From SFLA01 sp045533895 (GTDB taxonomy: Bacteria; Bacillota; Clostridia; Oscillospirales; CAG-382), in NCBI GenBank assembly GCA_045533895.1, contig JAZSIT010000176.1, positions 1 through 6,886 on the forward strand: 6,886 nucleotides of DNA, read 5' to 3'. The translations under genes were made by a program, and so were the position numbers. Below the pieces are notes generated by a model, which had not been told where the DNA came from, did no database searches, and saw nothing but the letters and a program-made list of their open reading frames with translations. This document shows, in pieces, positions 1 to 5,137 of the stretch (positions within the stretch are counted from its first letter, which is position 1; every line of letters starts with the position of its first letter).

Positions 1-25
1 CCTAAGACCGCTTGGCCTCCGACTT
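1..25 (-). other. Sequencing adapter remnant (BGI/MGI DNBSEQ)
   Basis: Read on the minus strand, these 25 bases begin AAGTCGGAGGCCAAGC and match, from memory, the first 25 bases of the DNBSEQ 3' adapter. They join the genomic sequence exactly where the adapter would start, straight after codon 6 of the flavodoxin-like gene. This is unclipped adapter read-through kept at a contig end, not biology. It creates a false in-frame stop soon after the junction, so the apparent 13-codon reading frame should not be annotated as a peptide. Confidence 0.93.
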
Positions 26-43
26 AACAGCGATTTTACTCAT
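26..43 (-). CDS. Flavodoxin-like protein, first six codons only
   Basis: An ATG at 43-41 is followed by codons for MSKIAV, then the sequence runs into adapter at position 25. A purine-rich ribosome binding site (AGAAAGGAA, about 51-59) lies upstream at a fitting distance. Short-chain clostridial flavodoxins commonly begin MSKI(A/V)VVYWSGTGNT, where the glycine-rich loop binds FMN, so the fragment fits the first beta strand of a flavodoxin. As I recall, DUF3793 genes are often followed by a flavodoxin in Clostridia; here the start lies 28 bases after the DUF3793 stop, in the same direction, suggesting an operon. Six residues cannot prove the family, so this is an inference from start and context. 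The rest of the gene is missing because the contig ends. Confidence 0.5.
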
Positions 44-71
44 TTTGTATTTCCTTTCTGTAAAAAAAGCC

Positions 72-611
72 TTAACCGTAAACTGCAAGTCTGTCTAAAC
101 CGTCTCCCTTTTTTAGCATAGCGCAATAGGAATCCGTACAGCGCTTATACCGCAAAAAGGTATGCTTTGCCCTTTCCGCGTCTCCGTACACCTTCCACAG
201 ACCGCAGTATTTATAGTTAACTGCTTTGTTTTCAATAAATCCCCAAACATCCTCCGGCGGATACCCGAGAAAAAGCCCAATTTCATGGGGAAATTCACCG
301 TTTTCCCGCATACGTGTGCGGAGAAAAGCCACACATTTATTCGCATGCTCCGTGCCGTAGCCAAGATTTGCAAGAATACGATTTGCACCGTTCTGCTTTA
401 GGTCACGCTCAAGATATGACGGGCGGTAAACGTATATGAGTGCTCTGCCCTTTTGGAACTTGAGAGGCACCGCACGAAGCCCTTTTCCGCAAAAGGAATG
501 GTTTACCCTGCGTATATATGTGCGGAGCGAATCTTTATCGGCAAAGGGACAAGAAAACATACTTCCCGTTTTTATTCCCGCAAGGGTTGGCGCGCAATAG
601 CGCACCAGCAT
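72..611 (-). CDS. DUF3793 family protein
   Basis: A 179-residue protein of unknown function, recognised as DUF3793 from its conserved blocks: CAPTLAGIKTGSMFSC near the N-terminus (residues 6-21), ALIYVYRP (57-64), and the hallmark FPHEIGLFLGYPPEDV (107-122), followed by GLWKVYGD (137-144). No signal peptide or membrane segment is seen, so it is probably cytoplasmic. Several cysteines (6, 21, 41, 93, 136, 158, 163) might suit a metal or redox role, but no function is established. The next gene downstream starts like a flavodoxin. Start choice is uncertain. The first ATG is at 611, yet the GGGAG ribosome binding site at 633-637 is about 21 bases away. It is well spaced instead for an in-frame ATA at 621-623, which would add ISEE to the N-terminus. 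The family assignment is secure; the role is unknown. Confidence 0.9.
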   Translation of the reverse strand: MLVRYCAPTLAGIKTGSMFSCPFADKDSLRTYIRRVNHSFCGKGLRAVPLKFQKGRALIYVYRPSYLERDLKQNGANRILANLGYGTEHANKCVAFLRTRMRENGEFPHEIGLFLGYPPEDVWGFIENKAVNYKYCGLWKVYGDAERAKHTFLRYKRCTDSYCAMLKKGDGLDRLAVYG

Positions 612-632
612 TTCTTCAGATATTATTTTTCA

Positions 633-637
633 CTCCC
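633..637 (-). promoter_or_regulatory. Shine-Dalgarno site of the DUF3793 gene, pointing to an ATA codon
   Basis: On the minus strand GGGAG (637-633) is followed nine bases later by ATA TCT GAA GAA ATG. The distance suits the ATA at 623-621 and is too long for the ATG at 611. An in-frame TGA lies upstream of the ATA (632-630), so no other start in this frame is available further out. Confidence 0.5.
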
Positions 638-680
638 TGCTTTGTATCTTTTCCGTTTTAGGATTTACTTTTTTAAGTTA

Positions 681-686
681 ATTATA
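681..686 (-). promoter_or_regulatory. Possible -10 box for the DUF3793-flavodoxin unit
   Basis: A perfect TATAAT is read on the minus strand, directly after the T-tract of the terminator at 687-715 and about 70 bases before the DUF3793 start. No convincing -35 hexamer sits 16-18 bases upstream; that place is taken by the terminator hairpin. The box could be chance AT-rich sequence, or a promoter that overlaps the end of the preceding transcription unit. Confidence 0.3.
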
Positions 687-715
687 CAAAAAACACGCCC
701 CTAAAGGAGCGTGTT
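687..715 (-). terminator. Rho-independent terminator of the LURP-one-related gene
   Basis: The arms 692-698 and 709-715 (AACACGC with GCGTGTT) form a 7-bp stem, extended by two C-G pairs after one mismatch and closed by a four-base loop. On the minus strand the stem leads into six T residues (693-688). It lies 18 bases past the stop of the minus-strand gene ending at 734, so it terminates that gene and separates it from the DUF3793 gene. Confidence 0.85.
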
Positions 716-733
716 AAGTGTGGTTTTTCAATC

Positions 734-1201
734 TCAGCGGGAGCATTTTTCCGCATCTATTGCCAGCACGAGCATAAGCGCATAGACAGAATCGCGCGGG
801 TCGGCAACGTCGATAACGTAAGTGTCCGTCCAGTTCCAAATTTGTTTTGAAACTGTGGCGACGTTTTTGCCCATGGGGTCAAGAATATTATAATCCCACT
901 CGAAAAAATCGCCGTCGATATGCCAGCCGTTAAAATCTATATTGAACTTGGGGCGGAAAAAGGAAAACTCTTTGCTGATACAACCGACGTAATTATCACC
1001 CATATAAACCTCAAACTTGGGTAAAAAGGTAAATATTCTTTCCTTTACAGTGCCTATTTCCCTGCCCGTTTTGTCAAACACCTTGAGACAATGACCCCAA
1101 GAGAGCTGACCGCGCACGGTATAGAGTGTATCTCCGTTTTCGGAATAAATATCATAGCTGTCAAACCAAGAAAACATACGCTGCTTGAATAACAGTTTCA
1201 T
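734..1201 (-). CDS. LURP-one-related (YxjI-like) family protein
   Basis: A 155-residue protein of the LURP-one-related family (tubby C-terminal-like fold), the group that includes Bacillus subtilis YxjI. Visible hallmarks are the N-terminal MKLLFKQRMFSW, the beta-rich repeating strands (YDIYSENGDTLYTVRGQL, then LKVFDKTGREIGTVKE), the central KFNIDFNGWHIDGDFFEWDY block, and a final strand YVIDVADPRD before a short C-terminal helix. The length matches the single-domain bacterial members. No signal peptide is seen. The biochemical role is unknown; the fold suggests lipid or membrane association, which is only inference. A GTG at 1210 would extend the frame by three codons, but it lies inside the strong ribosome binding site GAGGTGAT (1213-1206), so the ATG at 1201 is the true start. 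The gene has its own promoter and terminator and appears monocistronic. Confidence 0.9.
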   Translation of the reverse strand: MKLLFKQRMFSWFDSYDIYSENGDTLYTVRGQLSWGHCLKVFDKTGREIGTVKERIFTFLPKFEVYMGDNYVGCISKEFSFFRPKFNIDFNGWHIDGDFFEWDYNILDPMGKNVATVSKQIWNWTDTYVIDVADPRDSVYALMLVLAIDAEKCSR

Positions 1202-1205
1202 TTGT

Positions 1206-1213
1206 ATCACCTC
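1206..1213 (-). promoter_or_regulatory. Strong Shine-Dalgarno site that fixes the LURP-one gene start
   Basis: GAGGTGAT on the minus strand is close to a full anti-16S match and sits four bases before the ATG at 1201 (core AGG about nine bases away). It also covers the GTG that would otherwise be taken as the start at 1210. The predicted transcription start from the adjacent -10 box falls at about 1213, so the mRNA would begin at or within one base of the ribosome binding site. Confidence 0.8.
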
Positions 1214-1219
1214 GATAGT

Positions 1220-1248
1220 ATTATATCACTAAAAAATGCTGTTGTAAA
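1220..1248 (-). promoter_or_regulatory. Sigma-A-type promoter for the LURP-one-related gene
   Basis: Minus-strand -35 box TTTACA (1248-1243) and perfect -10 box TATAAT (1225-1220) are separated by 17 bases, the optimal spacing. Counting from the -10 box puts the start of transcription at about 1213, which gives a leader of only about 12 bases. Confidence 0.8.
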
Positions 1249-1253
1249 GGTTA

Positions 1254-1281
1254 TTGACACATTTGTTTTATGTGGTATACT
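1254..1281 (+). promoter_or_regulatory. Sigma-A-type extended -10 promoter for the VOC gene
   Basis: Perfect -35 box TTGACA (1254-1259), a 16-base spacer, and TATACT (1276-1281) preceded by TGG, which makes the TGn extended -10 element. Transcription should start near 1288, giving a leader of about 19 bases before the ATG at 1307. It lies back to back with the minus-strand promoter, the two -35 boxes being 5 bp apart. Confidence 0.85.
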
Positions 1282-1306
1282 AAAAGAAAAAGGAGTTCTT
1301 ACATAT

Positions 1307-1702
1307 ATGAGTCTTACAAAAGGAATTCACCACATAGCAATAAAAGCAAAAGGTGTTAAAGAGTATGAAAAGGTTATGCACTTTTATACGCAAGTGCTTG
1401 GTATGCCCGTGGTACGCCGTTGGGGCAAGGATGATAACCTTGGTGCGATGGTAGATACCGGCAACAGCGTTATGGAGATATTTTCCAACGCGCCCGATAT
1501 GCCCGACCAAGGCGCACTGCGTCATATCGCCTTTGATGTTGAGGATACCGACGCTTGCATTGCCGCAGTAAAAGAGGCAGGCTATGCCGTTACCGTTGAG
1601 CCCAAGGATATTGTTATCGAAGCGGACTATCCACTGGCTGCGCGTATTGCATTCTGTATCGGCCCCGTAGGTGAAAGTATAGAGTTTTTCCAGGTTAAAT
1701 AA
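1307..1702 (+). CDS. VOC superfamily (glyoxalase-fold) metalloprotein
   Basis: A 131-residue single-chain protein with the two beta-alpha-beta-beta-beta modules of the vicinal oxygen chelate superfamily. The first module starts at GIHHIAI (residues 6-12) and the second at LRHIAFDV (71-78). The usual four metal-ligand positions are occupied: His9, Glu57 (VMEIF), His73 and Glu126 (SIEFFQ), so a metal-dependent lyase, isomerase or dioxygenase-type reaction is plausible. The substrate cannot be told from sequence; lactoylglutathione lyase-like annotations are common for this group but glutathione is unlikely in this kind of anaerobe. The frame stays open upstream to 1202, but the ATG at 1307 with AGGAG at 1291-1295 and the promoter ending at 1281 fix the start. 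It is monocistronic, followed by a hairpin terminator, and divergent from the LURP-one-related gene. Cytoplasmic. Confidence 0.88.
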   Translation: MSLTKGIHHIAIKAKGVKEYEKVMHFYTQVLGMPVVRRWGKDDNLGAMVDTGNSVMEIFSNAPDMPDQGALRHIAFDVEDTDACIAAVKEAGYAVTVEPKDIVIEADYPLAARIAFCIGPVGESIEFFQVK

Positions 1703-1720
1703 ACATAACACAAATAAGAC

Positions 1721-1758
1721 AACCCCGAAAAATTTAAGATTTTCGGGGTTTAATTTTA
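1721..1758. terminator. Shared bidirectional hairpin terminator between convergent genes
   Basis: Arms 1721-1731 (AACCCCGAAAA) and 1740-1750 (TTTTCGGGGTT) give an 11-bp perfect stem with an eight-base loop. On the plus strand it is followed by TTTAATTTTAT, a good U-tract for ending the VOC transcript. On the minus strand the tail is less T-rich, but the stem lies directly past the stop of the TlpA-like gene at 1756, so it probably ends the five-gene operon as well. The stop codon of the TlpA-like gene overlaps the plus-strand U-tract. Confidence 0.85.
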
Positions 1759-2256
1759 TCTTATTCCTTCTATACCGCTAACAAGCGTTGCGTAATCCAG
1801 CATTCCAACGTGGGAAGATGCCACACTGCCGTCTGCACTTATAAAGTAAGTAGCAGGAATGGATGATACATTATATGCGTATGCGGCGGAATATGCGGTA
1901 TCGTAATATACGGGAAACGTATAGCCGTTTTCAGCAATAAATGCATCCACCACAGCCTTGGTATCACGGCTGCCGTCGGTAAGGTTAACCATAAGAAACA
2001 CCACATCGTCATACTCTGCACAGGCTTTATCAAAAGCAGGAAGCTCTGCCTTGCAGGGCGGACACCATGTAGCCCAAAAGTTGATGACAACAGGCTTTCC
2101 TATATAATCTGAAAGCTGTACGTTTTCACCCTTTTGATTCAAAACCGTAAAATCCGGTGCAAGCGGGATGCTTACGTCGCTCACTTCCTCCTGCTTACAG
2201 GAAACGAGAGTGAGAAGAATAATGAAAATTGTGAAAAAAGTAATAATTCTTTTCAT
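1756..2256 (-). CDS. TlpA/ResA-like thioredoxin-fold lipoprotein
   Basis: A 166-residue exported thiol-disulfide oxidoreductase. Residues 1-19 form a lipoprotein signal peptide: charged MKR, a hydrophobic core, then the lipobox LVSC with Cys20 as the lipidated residue, so the domain should be anchored on the outer face of the membrane. The TlpA/ResA-type thioredoxin domain begins near PDFTVLNQKGE and carries the active site W64-C-P-P-C68 and the cis-proline loop SIPATYF (Pro134). Such proteins usually reduce disulfides in extracytoplasmic partners and take electrons from a CcdA-type membrane protein; no CcdA gene lies in this window. It is the last gene of the operon, 28 bases after the thioredoxin gene, and has only a weak ribosome binding site (CGGG about 11 bases upstream). 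Its substrate may be the cysteine-containing exported proteins encoded upstream, which is inference. Confidence 0.93.
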   Translation of the reverse strand: MKRIITFFTIFIILLTLVSCKQEEVSDVSIPLAPDFTVLNQKGENVQLSDYIGKPVVINFWATWCPPCKAELPAFDKACAEYDDVVFLMVNLTDGSRDTKAVVDAFIAENGYTFPVYYDTAYSAAYAYNVSSIPATYFISADGSVASSHVGMLDYATLVSGIEGIR

Positions 2257-2284
2257 GTTCTATGTACCCGAAAGCCGATTAAGA

Positions 2285-2596
2285 TCAGCCTTCAAAGAGC
2301 TCCAGTATCTTTTCCTTGGGACGTACGCCGACAGCCTTGTTGGTAACCTCGCCGTTTTTGAGAACGATGAGAGTGGGAATATTGGTTATACCGAACTTCT
2401 TTGCAAGATCACCCTCCTCGTCTACGTTTACCTTGCCGATAACGTATTCGGGATGCTCGGCGGCAACCTCATCAACGATAGGCGCTACCATACGGCAGGG
2501 GCCGCACCAGGGCGCCCAGAAATCAAGAAGAACGGGCTTTTGGGATTTGATTACAACTTCCTCGAAATTGGAAGCACCAACATGAATTACCGACAT
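2285..2596 (-). CDS. trxA: Thioredoxin
   Basis: A 103-residue classical cytoplasmic thioredoxin of normal length. It has the redox motif W30-C-G-P-C34 in the FWAPWCGPCR context, the buried Asp of LLDFWA (Asp25), the NVDE strand, and the cis-proline loop NIPT (Pro74) followed by LIVLKNGE. There is no signal peptide. It reduces protein disulfides and is normally recharged by thioredoxin reductase, which is not in the window. A strong ribosome binding site (AAAGGAGA, 2604-2611) precedes the ATG. The start lies 22 bases after the CotH-family stop and the next gene is the TlpA-like lipoprotein, so the two thioredoxin-fold proteins are encoded in tandem. A possible internal promoter (2618-2646) could give it extra expression. 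The organism may well have other trxA copies, so this need not be the main one. Confidence 0.96.
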   Translation of the reverse strand: MSVIHVGASNFEEVVIKSQKPVLLDFWAPWCGPCRMVAPIVDEVAAEHPEYVIGKVNVDEEGDLAKKFGITNIPTLIVLKNGEVTNKAVGVRPKEKILELFEG

Positions 2597-2617
2597 TTTT
2601 ATATCTCCTTTAATAAA

Positions 2618-2646
2618 ATTATTTAATATTAAAATAATCGCGTAAA
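2618..2646 (-). promoter_or_regulatory. Possible internal promoter for the thioredoxin pair
   Basis: Minus-strand TTTACG (2646-2641) and AATAAT (2623-2618) are spaced 17 bases apart, each one or two bases from consensus. They overlap the 3' end of the CotH-family gene. Transcription would start near 2611, at the thioredoxin ribosome binding site, much like the short-leader arrangement of the LURP-one-related gene. The area is AT-rich, so a chance match is possible. Confidence 0.3.
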
Positions 2647-4157
2647 TACGAATCTCTGCGTGAAAGCCATTCCTTAAGCTCGGTTACGTTACCTTCGAAG
2701 GTCGGATTTGGGCTTTCGTCCTCATAATCGCAGTACGGAGCGCTTATGCTCCAGCCTGCGTCACTGTAATTACGGGCAAAGGATTCGCCGTAGGCTTTGC
2801 AAAGGGTATCAATATATCCGTTTTCGGAATACAGATTTTTAATTTCATCTGCCATTTCCGCATATTTTTGGGAAGCAGCATCGCGGAAGAAATTACACTG
2901 CATAAGGGAATAAAACCATTCCTGCTGCGCCCAGATACCCGATGCACTGTCGCCGCTTTTATCGCCAAAACCGGAATCGTTGTTATAAATGTGATATTTA
3001 TCCTGAAAATAATAATGGGAAACGTTGCCGGTGGAAAGGTCCATATCCCATATAGGGCCTGCGTAAAGCACGCCGTTCTTACGGTAAAAATAGGTTGAGC
3101 CGGTAACTATATCGCAATCCTTTAACACTTCGTGTATAACATAGGCCGATACAAAGGAATCCAAATCGATAAGTTTTGTTATCTCTTTTTGGTTTCCGGA
3201 TGCAACGGCGTTATCCACCTGCTGCATAAACTTAATGATTTCCCTTTGTTCATCGCGGGAAAGCTCGCTTCTCTCGGGTGTATCAAAAACATATCCTGCG
3301 TCACCGCGAAGGAAGAAATCGTTTTCACCCTCCAACACCACGATACGCTCAACAATAAAATCGCCCTTTTTAGTATCTATGCCCAGTACACCGTCGGACA
3401 CGGGCTGGCAGATAAGATAGTTTCCCTTGAAAACACCGTTTACATACACATCGCAATACTTGCTTTGAATAGCGTATATATCGCCAAAGGAAGCAGAAAG
3501 ATCAAAGGCGAGCTTGTTGCGCATGAGGGTTTTATCAAAATGGTTTGCAATAAGACACCATTTTCTGCCTTCCGGCATACCCAGCACGGAAGTTTTTTCC
3601 GCAAACTTTATATTATAAGGTTTTTTATCGGATACAGCTGTGGAATTGCCGCGAACTCGGATGGTGATATCTTCTTTGATATCGCCGTTACCGCCATCCT
3701 TTGAATCAACAATACGAACAGTAGCGTCAACATACTCTTCCCTGCCGATTTCCTTGGGGCAAGAAATATATACCACCGGAACATCTCTGCGCAAATATTG
3801 GGCAGTTGCTTTATGGATAAGCAAGGTTTCATAAAGCTGTGTGCAGGCAGAAATACACTGATTTTCATCCTCGGGAGGAGAGCGAAGCAAGGAATTGATC
3901 TGAGATAATATTTCCCGATATTGAGAATACCACTCTTCCGTATACAGCTCTTTATGTATTTTTTCGTCCGTAAGTGCTACAAGTGCCCGTTTTGCTTCCG
4001 ATGCGGAAGAAAACTCCGGTACGCTGACTTCCACATCGTTTTGGTCAGGTTCCGAATTAACCGATGTATCCGGCAGTTTCTCACTGCAAGCACAAAGAAA
4101 AAGGGCAAAAGCAAATATTAATAAAACAAAGATTAAAAGCTTTTTTCTGGTTAACAT
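2619..4157 (-). CDS. CotH kinase family lipoprotein
   Basis: A 512-residue exported protein. From the ATG at 4157, MLTRKKLLIF and a hydrophobic stretch end in a lipobox-like LCAC (Cys24), so a membrane-anchored lipoprotein is likely. A Ser/Asp/Glu-rich linker and a helical region (about 45-125) precede the CotH kinase domain. Domain hallmarks are RVRGNST (168-173) with KKPYNIKF, WCLIANHFDKTLMRNKLA, YVNGVFKGNYL, the acidic IWDMDLS (Asp371 and Asp373, the likely metal-binding or catalytic pair), and the C-terminal LSRRDSYLRDYF. CotH of Bacillus phosphorylates spore-coat proteins; non-spore members occur on cell surfaces and cellulosomes, with mostly unknown substrates. A TTG at 4175 would add six residues and overlap the preceding TGA by four bases (TTGA), giving translational coupling; neither start has a clear Shine-Dalgarno site. 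It has about ten cysteines besides those of the signal region. The substrate is unknown; operon partners are candidates. Confidence 0.88.
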   Translation of the reverse strand: MLTRKKLLIFVLLIFAFALFLCACSEKLPDTSVNSEPDQNDVEVSVPEFSSASEAKRALVALTDEKIHKELYTEEWYSQYREILSQINSLLRSPPEDENQCISACTQLYETLLIHKATAQYLRRDVPVVYISCPKEIGREEYVDATVRIVDSKDGGNGDIKEDITIRVRGNSTAVSDKKPYNIKFAEKTSVLGMPEGRKWCLIANHFDKTLMRNKLAFDLSASFGDIYAIQSKYCDVYVNGVFKGNYLICQPVSDGVLGIDTKKGDFIVERIVVLEGENDFFLRGDAGYVFDTPERSELSRDEQREIIKFMQQVDNAVASGNQKEITKLIDLDSFVSAYVIHEVLKDCDIVTGSTYFYRKNGVLYAGPIWDMDLSTGNVSHYYFQDKYHIYNNDSGFGDKSGDSASGIWAQQEWFYSLMQCNFFRDAASQKYAEMADEIKNLYSENGYIDTLCKAYGESFARNYSDAGWSISAPYCDYEDESPNPTFEGNVTELKEWLSRRDSYLRDYFNIK

Positions 4158-4171
4158 AATTTTAATTATCG

Positions 4172-5113
4172 TCAACTCACTTTACCAGTTTCGTAATAGT
4201 TTTTATATTTTTGATGCAAATCGGGATGTTTATCCGGATTATAATAATGGGAATATGCAAAGGTTACGTGTCCTGCAACGTATTTATCGGTTATCTTCAT
4301 CTGCTCAACGAAGCGTGCGAGATCTGCAGGGGTGAAATTCTCATTAAAGTTTTCGTTGTTTGCCCGGAAGATAAGTCCCTCTTTCCTGCTAACGGATTTA
4401 TATATCGCTTCGCAATAACTATCCAGCTTTTCAAGAGGAAGATGTCCCGCGCCGACAGAATCCTGACAGCAGAAAATATCCCCTTTGCGGAAGTTTGCGG
4501 CAGAAAGAAAGGTATCCCAAACGGATTCGGTCACGTTTTCCGAAACTTTATCCGAGATAAAGGGAGACAGCATAAGAGGCAAGGACGGGTCGATAGCGTT
4601 AAGACCGTCAATATACAGATTAATAAACTGTGCGGAGTCAGCAGCCAGACTGCCCGACATATGGTTATAAAGCTCCCAAGCCCAATACCAGCCGGCAAAG
4701 TTTTCGGTATAATCCGAATAATATTTTTCGTAAAGTTCTTTTGCTATCTTCACTCCCGCATCTGCCTGGGATGCAGACCACCGGGTGGTGAGGGAGGAAA
4801 ATTTCCACCATTCATCGGAAATATTTAACCCAAGATATATTTTGGTCCCCGTAGTTTTTGCCGCTTCAAACATTTGGGAAATGCAAGAAGAATAGCACAC
4901 GTAATCGGAATCGGAGTTGCCATTCGCCAAAGAAGTGTCGTAATAACAATCCTTGAATTTGCCGTAAGGCGTAGTTGCCGTCCACTGAAGGATGACAGTA
5001 TCTATACCCACTTCAAGCAGCTTGTTGAAATGGTTTTCCCATTGGGAAACAGAATAATACTTAAACGCCCAAAGCTGAAGGAATGTGCCCGTGACTACGG
5101 GATAATCTTTCAT
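4172..5113 (-). CDS. DUF4434 family TIM-barrel (glycoside-hydrolase-like) protein
   Basis: A 313-residue protein recognised as DUF4434 from the N-terminal VTGTFLQLW strand, the W-x-x-x-F-N-K-L-L-E-VGIDTVILQWT block (25-45), the KIYLGLNISDEWW strand (91-103), and GWYWAWELYNHM (141-152). This pattern is typical of (beta/alpha)8 enzymes related to glycoside hydrolases. Glu147, at the end of a predicted strand, is the best candidate for a catalytic acid; Asp218 (CCQDSVG) and Glu254 (RANNENF) lie at other strand ends. These roles are inference. No signal peptide is present, and an in-frame TAA 12 bases before the ATG rules out a longer N-terminus, so the protein is predicted cytoplasmic unless exported by another route. 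The ribosome binding site is AGAGAGG. It follows the DUF4855 gene by 24 bases and its stop abuts or overlaps the CotH-family start. The substrate is unknown. Confidence 0.85.
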   Translation of the reverse strand: MKDYPVVTGTFLQLWAFKYYSVSQWENHFNKLLEVGIDTVILQWTATTPYGKFKDCYYDTSLANGNSDSDYVCYSSCISQMFEAAKTTGTKIYLGLNISDEWWKFSSLTTRWSASQADAGVKIAKELYEKYYSDYTENFAGWYWAWELYNHMSGSLAADSAQFINLYIDGLNAIDPSLPLMLSPFISDKVSENVTESVWDTFLSAANFRKGDIFCCQDSVGAGHLPLEKLDSYCEAIYKSVSRKEGLIFRANNENFNENFTPADLARFVEQMKITDKYVAGHVTFAYSHYYNPDKHPDLHQKYKNYYETGKVS

Positions 5114-5137
5114 AACAAGCCTCTCTTACCTTATGTT

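Noticed and set aside
26..43. A 13-codon small peptide ending at the left edge
   Set aside because: Its last seven codons and stop come from the adapter, so the peptide is an artefact.
1202..1306. N-terminal extension of the VOC protein from a TTG at 1202
   Set aside because: This stretch contains the promoter, and the residues do not match the family; the ATG at 1307 has a ribosome binding site and begins just before the first VOC strand.
1280..1711. Minus-strand open frame of 143 codons over the VOC gene
   Set aside because: The plus-strand VOC gene has metal ligands, promoter, ribosome binding site and terminator; the antisense frame has none of these.
3132..3704. Plus-strand open frame of 190 codons
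   Set aside because: It lies wholly within the CotH-family gene on the other strand, has no domain-like sequence and no credible ribosome binding site; it is a shadow frame.
4158..4175. TTG at 4175 as the definite start of the CotH-family gene
   Set aside because: It is possible through TTGA overlap, but TTG is rarer than ATG and lacks a well-spaced ribosome binding site; the ATG at 4157 gives a more typical lipoprotein signal. Kept as an alternative only.
4211..4828. Plus-strand open frame of 205 codons
   Set aside because: Antisense to the well-supported DUF4434 gene, with low-complexity, non-family sequence; a shadow frame.
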